Source of the DNA: Streptomyces acidicola
GTDB lineage: Bacteria > Actinomycetota > Actinomycetes > Streptomycetales > Streptomycetaceae
Assembly (NCBI RefSeq): GCF_009377235.1
Contig: NZ_VMNX01000083.1
Span: 1 to 35,542 of the forward strand
DNA: 35,542 nt
Direction: 5' to 3'
In this document: positions 1 through 7,852 of the stretch, in pieces
Position numbering within the stretch: position 1 is the stretch's first letter
Layout: the number at the start of each line of letters is the position of its first letter
Program-made: the position numbers and the translations under genes
Notes under the pieces: model-generated
The model's database searches: none
What the model was told of the DNA's origin: nothing
What the model saw: only the letters and a program-made list of their open reading frames with translations

Positions 1-244
1 GAACTGAGTTATATAAGCAGCGCGCATAACCACCAAGCCTGGCACCACCCCCACCACCCACAACACACCCAACGACAAACCCAGACCACGCTACGTCAAG
101 TCCACCCACCACTACATCAACTCCCCCCCCACTACCTTCTTGATCGGCCCCGCAATGGGGTTCCCGGCCTCCGGACCCGGCATGACTAGCCTCGCGCTTT
201 CATGAAGCGGGCTGTCCGGCAGGCGGTCACACAAACAGAAAGGG
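1..244. other. Left-edge non-coding stretch, C-rich and G-poor
   Basis: No gene is recognised before the IS1380 element. Roughly the first 150 bases are strikingly poor in G on the given strand and rich in CCAC and CAAC runs, unlike the balanced GC-rich DNA that follows. One forward frame stays open to a TGA near 230 but has no recognisable motif. It may be the tail of a gene cut by the window edge and the insertion, but this cannot be shown. Confidence 0.3.
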
Positions 245-1706
245 CCTCTGACCAGCAAGAATGAGGATTGTCTAGGTCCTTGTTCCCGCTGAATCCAGAG
301 GCACTTTCCAGGTGAAGAAGCCTACCGGCTCCTATCCCCACGTCCGCGTCCAGGGGGACGGCCGGGCCGTGGTCTCGCAGGCCGGTTCGGTCCTGCTGGT
401 CGAAACCGTCCGCAAGAGTGGCCTTGACCAGGCCATATCCGCGGCCCTGGCCCCATGGCGCAAGCCCCGGGCCGTCCACGACGCCGGCAAGGTAGTCGTG
501 GACCTCGCGCTGGCGGTCGCGCTCGGCGGGGACTGCCTCGCCGACATCGCCCTGCCGCGGTCCGAGCCGGCCATATTCGGGTCGGTCGCCTCCGATCCGA
601 CGGTCTCCCGCTTGATCGACACCCTCGCCTCCTCGGGCGAGAAGACGCTCACAGCGATCCGCGCCGCACGTTCCGAAGTCCGCCGACACGTCTGGAAATT
701 GGCCGGTGACCGGGCTCCGGATACCGGCGGGCAGGTGACCGTGGACCTGGACGGAGTGCTGGTCCTCGCCCACTCAGACAAGCAGGACGCGGCCCCGACC
801 TGGAAGAAGACCTACGGCCACCATCCGCTGATAGGGTTCGTCGACCACGGCCCTGAAGGAACCGGCGAACCGGTCGCGGCCCTCCTCCGCCCCGGCAACG
901 CGGGCTCGAACACGGCCGCCGACCACATCACCGCCACCCGCCTCGCCCTGGCCCAACTGCCGAAGAAGTACCGGCGGGGCCGGCGGAATCTGATCCGCTG
1001 TGATTCCGCGGGCGGGACCCTTGAGTTCGTGTCCTGGCTCACCCAACGCGGGCGCTGGCTGTCCTACTCGGTCGGCATGGTGATCACCGAGGCCATCCAC
1101 CAGTACGTTCTCCAGGTCCCGGCCTCGGCCTGGACCCCGGCCGTCGAGCCGGACGGCGAGGTCCGTGACGGGGCCTGGGTTGCCGAACTCACCGGGAACC
1201 TGCTCGACGGCTGGCCACAGGGCATGCGCCCGGTCGTCCGCAAGGAACGACCCCATGTCGGGGCCCAGTTGAGGATCACCGACGCGAACGGCATGCGCAT
1301 CACCTGATTCGCAACCAACACCGCCGACCGTCCGATCGCCGAACTCGAACTCCGTCACCGGCTGCGGGCCCGGGCGGAGGACCGGATCCGGGCCGCCCGG
1401 GCGACCGGCCTGCGCAACCTGCCCCTGCACGACACCGCGCAGAACAAGGTCTGGCTGGAGATCGTCCAGATCGCACTCGATCTGCTCGCCTGGATGCCCA
1501 TGTTCGCCCTGACCGGCCAGGCGAGGCTCTGGGAACCGCGGCGCCTGCGGCTCCGCCTGTTCTCCGCTGCCGGACAACTCGTCACCACCGGCCGGCGCCG
1601 GATCCTCCGCCTCGCCCGCCACTGGCCCTGGACATTCGAAATCACCACCGCTCTCGAACGGCTCGCACTCCTGCCAAACCCCGGCTGACCAGCGATTCTC
1701 CTGGTC
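245..1706 (+). mobile_element. IS1380-family insertion sequence, inactive
   Basis: The element carries one transposase gene that is interrupted (separate entry). Candidate ends are the left CTCTGACCAGCAAGAAT at about 247-263 and the right ATTCTCCTGGTC at 1695-1706. Read inward, the right end gives GACCAG-GAGAAT against the left GACCAGCAAGAAT, an imperfect inverted repeat with a small gap. No target-site duplication was found, so the exact borders are approximate. The neighbouring DNA on the right is debris of other IS elements. Confidence 0.5.
312..1688 (+). pseudogene. IS1380-family DDE transposase, split by an in-frame TGA
   Basis: Starts at GTG 312 with AGAGG ten bases upstream. The first 331 codons read as the N-terminal and catalytic part of an IS1380 transposase: early DAGKVVVDLALAVALGGDCL, then TVDLDGVLVLAHSDK, then KTYGHHPLIGFVDH. 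After GMRIT an in-frame TGA at 1305-1307 stops translation. The same frame continues at once with FATNTADRPIAELELRHR and later AWMPMFALTG and WEPRRLRLRL, which is the usual C-terminal third, ending at TGA 1688. Without the internal stop the protein would be 458 residues, the normal family length. A single substitution (for example GGA to TGA) explains the break. No frameshift is seen, so this is a recent inactivation or a base-call error. Confidence 0.88.
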
Positions 1707-1864
1707 CTACGAAAGAACGTTCCAGTCCGGAGCAGTGGAACCCGGCGTCCACCCGAGACGACACTTGGGACCTCGACCTGCCCAGCATCAGCCATCGACA
1801 ACGAAACGGACCACCGACTCCGTCGGCGGCCCGTCAAGAAAGATCGAGGCTAACGCCGACGCGT

Positions 1865-2042
1865 CCGCCGCCGGCGCAGGCTCCGCCTGAAGGAAGCCTT
1901 GCTCGGCAGGTCCCGCGGCGGACTGACCAACAAGATCCACCTCGCTACCGACCGCAAGCGCCACCCTCTGTCGTTCATCCTGACTGCGGACAGCCCTTAG
2001 TTCGTCCCCGTGCTGAAGAAGATCCGCGTCCGTCTGCCAGTC
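1865..2042 (+). pseudogene. IS5-family transposase remnant
   Basis: The frame beginning near 1899 reads LGRSRGGLTNKIHLATDR, then HPLSFILTADSP, a TAG stop at 1998-2000, then FVPVLKKIRV and VGQPTR. This is the central DDE region of IS5-group transposases common in streptomycetes (typical LGRSRGGLTTKIHLA and PLS.VLTAGQ.GDSPQF.PVL). The segment that should hold the GQ..D residues is shortened and the upstream part is out of frame. Only a scrap of about 60 codons survives. It abuts another transposase scrap on the opposite strand near 2045. Confidence 0.65.
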
Positions 2043-2044
2043 GG

Positions 2045-2205
2045 CCAACCCACGCGCCTCGGGCTCTGGCCTGGCTGCGCCTACGGACGCGTGACCAGTG
2101 CAAGTGGTGTTCGTTGGCGTGGTGGCGGGGTGTGATGACGAGGTGCCCGATCAGCCGGCGGATTTCCGGGACGCTGAGCGGTACGAGGTCGCGCCGTGCC
2201 GCGGC
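2045..2205 (-). pseudogene. C-terminal end of an IS701-like transposase
   Basis: On the reverse strand the DNA just downstream of the LLM gene reads LVPLSVPEIRRLIGHLVI, then HLHWSRVRRRSQARAR. The pattern L.VPEIRRLL, then about fifteen residues, then H..WS.WRRRHQARAR is the C-terminal signature of IS701/IS4-like DDE transposases from actinomycetes. Nothing upstream belongs to this transposase, because the LLM coding sequence starts there immediately. A truncated IS end therefore directly follows the LLM stop codon, and no terminator is visible for the LLM gene. Confidence 0.55.
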
Positions 2206-2207
2206 TT

Positions 2208-3116
2208 TCAGCGTGTCAGTTCCAGTGTCTGCCGGAGCAGCTCCAGTGCCTGGTCCACGCCCTGGTCGGCCAGGTAGACGAAGTCCACGAAGACATGGTC
2301 GACGTCGGTCTCGTCTCCCGTACGGAGGATGATGTCCGCGATCTGCGGCACGGTCGACTCGGAGGTGGGGTTGATCCTCAGGATGGCGTCGATTCCGGCC
2401 GGGTCGCGATCTTCGGCCTCGGCCATGCGGCGGACCTGCTGCAGCGGCCGGTTGACCACGACCGCAGGGTCGAATGCGGAACCCCGAACGGGCAGCGCCA
2501 CGGGAAGTATGCCGTCCGCGCGACGAGCCGCCCGGCGTTGGGAGGCCGTGGCGAAGCCGGACAGATAAACCGGAGGCCGAGGCCGCTGGACCGGCTTGGG
2601 CCCGATGTGGGCAGCGGGGAAGGCATAGTACCTGCCGTCGTGTTGCGCGACGGGCTCGGTGGTCCACACCGCCTCCAGCACGTCCAGACACTCGTCCAGC
2701 CTCGCGCCCCGCTCCTTCCAAGGAACGCCCACGCCCTGGTACTCCTCGGGCGACCAGCCGGTGCCGAGGCCGGGTATGAGACGTCCCCTGCTCACCACAT
2801 CGACGCCGGTCAGCGACCGGGCGAGCAGCAGCGGGGGATACCAGGGTGCGATGAGGGTGGAGGTGCCCAGCAGCGCCCGTTCGGTGACGCTCGCGGCAAC
2901 ACTCAGCGCCACGAACGGGTCAAGCATGGCGTGCAGCTGCCACGGAATCGTGTCCATGCCCCCGTAGCCCACGCTCGGATTCACCGCGGCCAGCACGCGG
3001 TCACCCACCCACAGACTGTCGGCCCCGAGTTCCTCGGCCTGTCGGGCGAAGTCGGCGAGCTTGTCGAGCTCTTGAGCCATCGCGCCGTACTGCGGAAGCG
3101 AGAATCCGATACGCAT
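2208..3116 (-). CDS. LLM-class F420-dependent oxidoreductase
   Basis: 302 residues, a full-length luciferase-like monooxygenase fold protein. The N-terminus MRIGFSLPQYG and the segment ADSLWVGDRVL are typical of the F420-dependent branch. The core contains GTSTLIAPWYPPLLLARSL, SRGRLIPGLGTGWSPEEYQG and a C-terminal half with PRPPVYLSGFA. These TIM-barrel enzymes use reduced F420 or FMN to reduce or oxygenate small organic molecules in the cytoplasm; the substrate is unknown. The ATG at 3116 has CAGGAG five bases upstream. It stands alone on this strand behind an AT-rich promoter region, with IS debris directly after its stop. Intact and with coding bias like its neighbours. Confidence 0.85.
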   Translation of the reverse strand: MRIGFSLPQYGAMAQELDKLADFARQAEELGADSLWVGDRVLAAVNPSVGYGGMDTIPWQLHAMLDPFVALSVAASVTERALLGTSTLIAPWYPPLLLARSLTGVDVVSRGRLIPGLGTGWSPEEYQGVGVPWKERGARLDECLDVLEAVWTTEPVAQHDGRYYAFPAAHIGPKPVQRPRPPVYLSGFATASQRRAARRADGILPVALPVRGSAFDPAVVVNRPLQQVRRMAEAEDRDPAGIDAILRINPTSESTVPQIADIILRTGDETDVDHVFVDFVYLADQGVDQALELLRQTLELTR

Positions 3117-3121
3117 GCGAA

Positions 3122-3180
3122 CTCCTGAAGAAACAACAACGATAAAATTGACCGACGCAATGATGAAGCATCAACTTCGG
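3122..3180 (-). promoter_or_regulatory. AT-rich promoter/operator region of the LLM gene
   Basis: A short AT-rich island in otherwise GC-rich DNA lies directly upstream of the LLM start. It includes the Shine-Dalgarno CAGGAG (3122-3127) and the perfect small inverted repeat TGATG-CTT-CATCA (about 3160-3173), which could be an operator. A convincing -35/-10 pair was not resolved. Confidence 0.35.
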
Positions 3181-3254
3181 TTTTTGGCAAGGGGCATCGA
3201 GTCCACCCAGCGACCGCGACGCCACCGCAGACTCACCAAATGAAATGGCTTCCA

Positions 3255-3343
3255 ATCGGGTTGTGGGCCCCAGGCTTCTTCAGCCGGGCCCGAACCTACG
3301 TCGGCCGCCCGAGCTCGCGAATCGGTCGCCGTATCGGTCGCGG
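3255..3343. repeat. About 90-bp diverged direct repeat, copy A (copy B at 22801-22890)
   Basis: Aligns with 22801-22890 in the same orientation over its whole length with a few one-base gaps. The best blocks are CGAACCTACGT and ATCGGTCGCC.TATCGGTC.CGG. In this copy the reverse strand encodes the last residues of the broken hypothetical gene (PIRRPIRE..., stop at 3296-3298) plus bases past its stop. In copy B the same stop and the PI.RPIRE codons are recognisable but the rest of the gene is gone. Both copies lie upstream of reverse-strand oxidoreductase genes. Confidence 0.6.
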
Positions 3344-3644
3344 CTCGCACTGCACCGGCACGTGGTCCGAATAGGAGCCGCTCGGATGTTGGCGGACGAA
3401 CGGGGGGGCAGGGTGGCCAGGAAGCCGGACCAGCTCGCCGGTCTCGCGGTCGCGCCGCAGCAGCCACAAGTCGTCGGAGTCCTGGTAGCCGCGAGCAGCG
3501 CCCCGCTGCCATCCGGCAGCGGGGCCAGGCAGAGGCCGATGAGGTGTGTTCCTGGCCACCGGCGTGGTGCAGGAGCCACAGGGCTTCGGTGGCGGGGTCG
3601 GTGGCGCAGACGCCGGCCGCGACCACGCGGGCGGGTCGGCTCAC
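3296..3644 (-). pseudogene. Conserved-looking hypothetical protein gene with two indels
   Basis: Three reverse-strand frames join into one coherent protein of about 115 residues. A GTG near 3644 gives ARVVAAGVCATDPATEALWL through GGQEH. A frame change at a short ACAC run (about 3545) leads to LIGLCLAPLPDGSGALLAAT. A second one-base change (about 3485) leads to DSDDLWLLRRDRETGELVRL and ends PIRRPIRELGRPT. The internal echo (LWLLHHAGGQEH versus LWLLRRDRETGELV) hints at a repeated beta-strand unit, but the family is not recognised. A short open frame ending at 3656 (VIRLHGRTTVVTIDGAE) lies just upstream and could be the end of a preceding gene. Confidence 0.45.
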
Positions 3645-3647
3645 GAA

Positions 3648-3706
3648 CCGACCTGCTACTCGGCGCCGTCAATGGTGACGACAGTGGTACGGCCGTGCAG
3701 ACGGAT
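3648..3706. repeat. 59-bp repeat, copy 1 (copy 2 at 12271-12329)
   Basis: The two 59-base segments match at 54 positions with no gap, in the same orientation. The first lies about 180 bases before the intact LAL regulator. The second is fused directly to a fragment of a LAL gene. On the reverse strand both encode IRLHGRTTVVT, suggesting descent from the same short coding segment. See the mosaic entry at 12271-12479. Confidence 0.8.
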
Positions 3707-3886
3707 CACGGGCAGCTCCTGGGTTCCACGACCGGAGCGGCGCCCGAACGACCGACGGGACAGAATGTCGGGCGCCCCGGTACCAGCCGGATCGGCCCCT
3801 CAATCGGTCGGCCACTGCGGCAGAATGGCCTTTAGCCTCGAAACGGTCGCACCACCGCGGCCTGGCACGGCATTCTGGGGTGGGAC
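3707..3886. other. Intergenic DNA upstream of the LAL regulator
   Basis: No confident gene. A reverse-strand frame open from about 3799 to 3656 ends in ELPVIRLHGRTTVV and has no clear start. Directly before the LAL ATG is the spaced inverted pair CAGAATG (3821-3827) and CATTCTG (3871-3877), too weak to call an operator. No canonical Shine-Dalgarno is seen before ATG 3887; the nearest purine-rich string is GGGGTGGGAC. Confidence 0.3.
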
Positions 3887-6646
3887 ATGGAGCTGTTCGG
3901 ACGGCACACCGAGACCGCGGCCCTCGACAGGTTGCTGGATCGGGCCGCACACGGCTCGGGATCCGGGCTCGTGCTGTGGGGCGAGCCGGGTATCGGCAAG
4001 ACCGCTCTGCTCGAGCACGCCGTCGAGGCCGCGTCCGACGCGACGGTACTGCGGTGCCGAGGCTCCCGGATGGAAGCAGGGCTCGCATTCGCGGCGCTGC
4101 ACGAGCTGCTGTGGCCGGTGATGGACCGACTGGACAGGCTCGCCGCTCCACAGGCTGCGGCGTTGCGCGGCGCGCTGGGATTGAGCCGGGACACGACCAA
4201 CCGATTCCTCATCGGCGCGGCCGTGTTGTCACTGGTGAGCGATCTTGCCCGGGAGCGACCGGTGCTTGTCGCGGTGGACGACGCCCAGTGGGTCGACGAG
4301 GCGACCGCGCACTGCCTGGGCTTCCTCGCCCGGCGAGTGGCGAACGGTCCGGTCGCGGTGCTGCTCACCGGACACGAGGACCCTGCCTCGGGGCCGTGGG
4401 AAGGACTGCCGGCACTGGAGGTCGTGGGGCTGGCCGACGACGACGCCCGGCGGCTCCTGGTCGCGGCCGCCCCGGGGGCCGACGAGGCGCTGGTCGATCG
4501 CACGGTCCGGGCAGCTGGGGGCAACCCGTTGGCGCTGCACGAGCTGCCCACCATCGATCACGAGCCCGATGGCGACGCGCCGCTCGGGCGATCCGGGGAT
4601 CTGACGCCGGTCGGGCCACGGCTGCGGCGGGCGTTCGGCTCCCGGGCCATGGCCATGACGCCGCCGGCCCGGACGTTGCTGCTGCTGGCCGCCGCCGAGG
4701 ACCGCGGCGACCGCCACGTCGTGCACCGTGCCGGGGCCGGCTGGGGCGTCGACACGCCCACCTGGGACGAGGTCCTTCGCTCCGGTCTAATCCGTGCCAC
4801 CGGGGCCCGGCTGGAGTTCCGCCACCCGCTGATCCGGGCGGCGGTCTACGACGGCGCTCCCTTCCTGGACCGGCAGGCCGCGCACCGGGCGTTGGCCGTC
4901 GCCCTGCCGAGGGATGCCACCGCGGAACGGGCCTGGCATCTGGCCGCCGCTGCCGACACGGTGGACGAGGACGTCGCCACGTTGCTGGAGCAGGCCGCCG
5001 AGCAGTGCCTGCAACGTAGTGCGGGGCCCATGGCGGCTCGCACACTGCGGCGGGCGGCCGAGCTGTCCCCCGAACCGGCCGCGGCTGCGCGCCGCCTGGC
5101 TGCTGCCGCCCGCGCCGCATGGGACGCAGGCGACGCGGAGGCGGCGCGGCAGCTGCTGGACGACGCCGAGCGCCTGGGCGGCGAGCTTCTCGTCGCCCGG
5201 CTGAGCGGCGGGTTGCGCGGGATCCTCGAGTTCGCCCACGGCATGCCTGAGCGTGCCCACCGCTACCTGGTCTGCGACATGGCTGTCGTCCCTGGCGCTC
5301 GCGGCGCGGTGGAACTCGGCACGGTGGCGGTCCGCGCCGCGTGGTCGGCCGGTCGGCCCGACCTTCAGCAGGAGGCACTGCAGCGGCTACTCGCCGTGGA
5401 CACCGACAGTGATCCCGCCCTGACGGAGCTGCTGCCCGTGCTGAGGGTCTGGTGGTCCTGCTACGACCAGACCGGCGAGGTCACCCCGACCACCCCGGAG
5501 ATGGCCAGCGGCACGGTCAGTCGGCTCGGTACAGCCGCGTGGGAGCTGCTGCCACCCGTACCACTGGCCCAGGCCTGGGGGATAGAGGGCTCGCTGCTCG
5601 ACGTGCTGCGCGAGCAGGCCGTACACCTGCGGCGTCGGCACGAACTCACCGCGCTGGCGCTGGTGCTCGCCCAGACCGCAGTCCTCGACATCGCCGCGGG
5701 TCGGTGGGAAGCCGCCGAGACCGCGGCGGCCGACGGGCTGCGGCTGGCCGAGGAAGTCGGGGCGGATCACGTGGCCACGCAGAACCGCGTCTCCCTCGGA
5801 GCACTGGCCGCTGCCCGGGGCGATCACCGCACCGTCGACGAGCACACCACCCAGATCCTGCAGGTCTCGGTACCACGCGGTGTGCGAGGTCTCAGCGCAT
5901 CGGCGTACTTGCACCGCGGCCGCGCGGCGCTGTTCGACAGTCGTCCACAGGACGCACTGAGTCACCTGATGCCGCTCGCCGACCCCGAGCACGAGGCCGC
6001 TCACCCTACCTGTGCACTGTTAGCCGCCATGGACACCGTCGAGTCGGCGGTGCAGTTGGGCAACGCCGACGCCGTCGAACCCCAGGTGGCCATGGTGGAG
6101 ACGTGGGCACAGCGCACAGGTGCGACGTGGGCCCGTACCATCGGCCATCGTCTCCGCGCCCTCGTGCTTGGCGGCCCGGCAGCAGAGGCTTCGTACCAAG
6201 CGGCCCTCGACGTGGCGGGAGCGGCGGACTATCCGTTCGAGTACGCCCGTACCCGGCTGCTCTACGGGGAGTGGCTGCGGCGGGCGCGCCGTCGGGCCGA
6301 CGCCCGGATCCAGCTTGCCGGAGCAGCCGAGATCTTCGACCGCCTGGGGGCGAAACCACTGCGGGCGCGGGCGCTGTCCGAGCTCGCTCTGGCCGAAAGC
6401 CCGCGCGTCCGTCTCGTGCCCAGCCGGACCGACGAGGCCGGGTTGACCACGCAGGAACTGCGGGTCGCGCGACTGGCGGCGAAGGGTCTGACCAATCGGG
6501 AGATCGCGGCACACCTGCTGATCAGCCCCCGCACGGTCGGCCACCACCTGGCCAAGGTCTATTCCAAGCTGGGCATCACCTCCCGTGCCGAATTGGCCCG
6601 GATCGACTTCGCGGGGGGCATGCGGCTCCGCGCGGCCGGTGACTGA
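3887..6646 (+). CDS. LAL-family (large ATPase) LuxR-type transcriptional regulator
   Basis: 919 residues, a normal length for LAL regulators related to MalT. An N-terminal AAA ATPase module begins with VELFGR-like MELFGRHTETAAL. It has Walker A GEPGIGKT at residues 32-39 and a Walker B-type LVAVDDAQWVDE near 130-142. A long alpha-helical, TPR-like middle follows (repeated AARTLRRAAEL and ALAVALP-type helices). A C-terminal LuxR helix-turn-helix ends the protein: LTTQELRVARLAAKGLTNRE, then SPRTVGHHLAKVYSKLGI. Such proteins sense a ligand, bind ATP and activate nearby operons, commonly secondary-metabolite or carbohydrate-use genes. It is fully intact, unlike its decayed paralogue at 13827-16588. 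The target is unknown; the genes around it are themselves mostly remnants. Confidence 0.92.
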   Translation: MELFGRHTETAALDRLLDRAAHGSGSGLVLWGEPGIGKTALLEHAVEAASDATVLRCRGSRMEAGLAFAALHELLWPVMDRLDRLAAPQAAALRGALGLSRDTTNRFLIGAAVLSLVSDLARERPVLVAVDDAQWVDEATAHCLGFLARRVANGPVAVLLTGHEDPASGPWEGLPALEVVGLADDDARRLLVAAAPGADEALVDRTVRAAGGNPLALHELPTIDHEPDGDAPLGRSGDLTPVGPRLRRAFGSRAMAMTPPARTLLLLAAAEDRGDRHVVHRAGAGWGVDTPTWDEVLRSGLIRATGARLEFRHPLIRAAVYDGAPFLDRQAAHRALAVALPRDATAERAWHLAAAADTVDEDVATLLEQAAEQCLQRSAGPMAARTLRRAAELSPEPAAAARRLAAAARAAWDAGDAEAARQLLDDAERLGGELLVARLSGGLRGILEFAHGMPERAHRYLVCDMAVVPGARGAVELGTVAVRAAWSAGRPDLQQEALQRLLAVDTDSDPALTELLPVLRVWWSCYDQTGEVTPTTPEMASGTVSRLGTAAWELLPPVPLAQAWGIEGSLLDVLREQAVHLRRRHELTALALVLAQTAVLDIAAGRWEAAETAAADGLRLAEEVGADHVATQNRVSLGALAAARGDHRTVDEHTTQILQVSVPRGVRGLSASAYLHRGRAALFDSRPQDALSHLMPLADPEHEAAHPTCALLAAMDTVESAVQLGNADAVEPQVAMVETWAQRTGATWARTIGHRLRALVLGGPAAEASYQAALDVAGAADYPFEYARTRLLYGEWLRRARRRADARIQLAGAAEIFDRLGAKPLRARALSELALAESPRVRLVPSRTDEAGLTTQELRVARLAAKGLTNREIAAHLLISPRTVGHHLAKVYSKLGITSRAELARIDFAGGMRLRAAGD

Positions 6647-7093
6647 CCGCGCCATGCGCCGATAGCACACCCGATTCGTTCGGACCAGGACCTTTGTAGC
6701 GTTTTCAGCGAGCCTTCCAGCATCCGGCCCTAGTGTCGGCACGCGGCTCGGACGACAAGAGGCAGCCCCGCTGTGACCGATCCTGATCGCCTCCGGCACG
6801 CCCGCCATCTCATCGACGGGCGGGGGACGGACTCCGAGACGCGTACCGAGTCTCGCAACCGTTCCTAAAGGCTGAGTGGGAGTGCGTCCTGGTGCCGGAA
6901 CTCATGCTCAGCCGGACGCCCCGAACGGTGTTGGGCGTCCTGGTCCCCGCATTCGCTCCGCGTCCGGCGCGCACGGATCGTGTCCGTGGTCCGGGAATGC
7001 GGGGGTGGGGTCTCTCACTACGGTGTGGACGGGGACGGGTTACGAGACCAGGACGATCTTTCCGAGGTCGGGAATCCGGCCACGAAAAGTACG
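6647..7093. other. Intergenic DNA with a possible short ORF and a gene-end scar
   Basis: No complete gene recognised. A 30-codon frame from GTG 6774 (TDPDRLRHARHLIDGRG...) to TAA 6866 loosely resembles the start of an amidohydrolase but stops at once, so it is at most a truncated beginning. Bases 7022-7063 match the 3' end of the quinone oxidoreductase gene at 12438-12479 (separate repeat entry). The remainder has no recognisable feature. Confidence 0.3.
7022..7063. repeat. 42-bp repeat, copy 1: orphan 3' end of a quinone oxidoreductase gene
   Basis: Matches 12438-12479 at 40 of 42 positions in the same orientation. In the second copy this segment spans the last codons (GKIVLVP and stop) of a reverse-strand quinone oxidoreductase plus 18 bases beyond. 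Here the reverse strand likewise reads GKIVLV followed by S and a stop, but the rest of the gene is absent. It is a scar of a lost gene copy. Confidence 0.75.
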
Positions 7094-7436
7094 CTGACGG
7101 CGGCTCAGTCGGTCCTCGACATGGCCGTGCAGAGCCATGGCGGGGTGGTACGGGTCTTCCCCTCCGCGTCCCGGCGCTGGCCGGACGCCTCCGTCCAGGG
7201 ACCGCGCACCCAGGGCGCGTTCCTGGTGGACGCGGACCGCTCGGGCGGCCGGACCCGATGGGGGCGGGTGCACAGCCAGGCGGGTGCGCCGTTCATGCTG
7301 CAGCACGGCATCGACGGCGCCATCGACGTACGGGACGAGCACGGGTGGCGCCTGCGCTACCGGGAGACAGCGGCCGGCCGCATCGAGGTTCCCCTGGGCC
7401 GGGGAGAAACGGCCGTCGCGCAAGTTACGGCCGCAT
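7094..7436 (+). pseudogene. C-terminal fragment of a GH95-like glycoside hydrolase
   Basis: The forward frame reads VLDMAVQSHGGVVRVFPSAS, then GAFLVDADRSGGRTRWGRV, HSQAGAPFMLQHGIDGAIDV and finally LGRGETAV. QSH.GV.RVFPA, then GAFLV.A.R..G.T.WV.V.S.AG, is the pattern of the C-terminal beta-sandwich of family 95 (alpha-L-fucosidase-like) enzymes. The catalytic (alpha/alpha)6 barrel, which should precede it, is missing, and there is no start codon context. Only about 115 codons remain of a protein normally over 700 residues. It begins immediately after the oxidoreductase scar, so a deletion junction lies near 7065-7095. Confidence 0.55.
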
Positions 7437-7822
7437 CCGCCCGGCCGCCTCATTGCCGCGCCGAAGACCCGAGAGTTGAGCACCGGGAGCTGGGCGGCGT
7501 ACGAGCGAGCCGGGGCGCAGGACCAACTGGCCGGTCTCCGGCACTCCTGGCGGCACGGCACCCAGGACTGGCCTTCGAGACCGCCGAGACGGAACCGGGG
7601 CGGGACAACCCGGTAGCCGTGGGCCGACCGGCGCCGTGCGGTCCGGTCGGCCTCATGACCGACGTCTCTCCGCTGTTCGACCTCATCCGCCCTATACCGA
7701 CGGGTGGACGGCGGACAGCGGGCCCTTACAGGCCGCCGCCCGCCGTGAGACGAGCGGCGGCTGGCACGCGTCCGACAGAACGCCCGGGCGAGCGGTGGAG
7801 TGACCGGCCGGTGCGTGGCGAT
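7437..7822. other. No recognisable gene between the GH95 fragment and the response regulator terminator
   Basis: Frames on both strands are open because of the high GC content, but none has family motifs or a start with a ribosome site. A forward frame near 7455-7600 (RELSTGSWAAYERAGAQ) looks mildly protein-like and may be further debris. Confidence 0.3.
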
Positions 7823-7846
7823 CCGCTCGAGGTTCACCTCGAGCGG
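7823..7846 (-). terminator. Hairpin terminator of the histidine kinase-response regulator operon
   Basis: A perfect ten-base stem, CCGCTCGAGG-TTCA-CCTCGAGCGG, begins seven bases after the response regulator stop codon. No T-run follows, as is common for actinobacterial terminators. Confidence 0.75.
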
Positions 7847-7852
7847 GGTCCG

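Noticed and set aside
1305..1307. Programmed read-through or selenocysteine at the IS1380 TGA
   Set aside because: No SECIS-like hairpin was seen directly downstream, and IS1380 transposases are not known to use recoding; a point mutation is simpler.
3887..5378. Long ORFs on other frames and strand inside the LAL gene
   Set aside because: Arg/Pro/Gly-rich translations typical of GC-rich shadow frames, no motifs.
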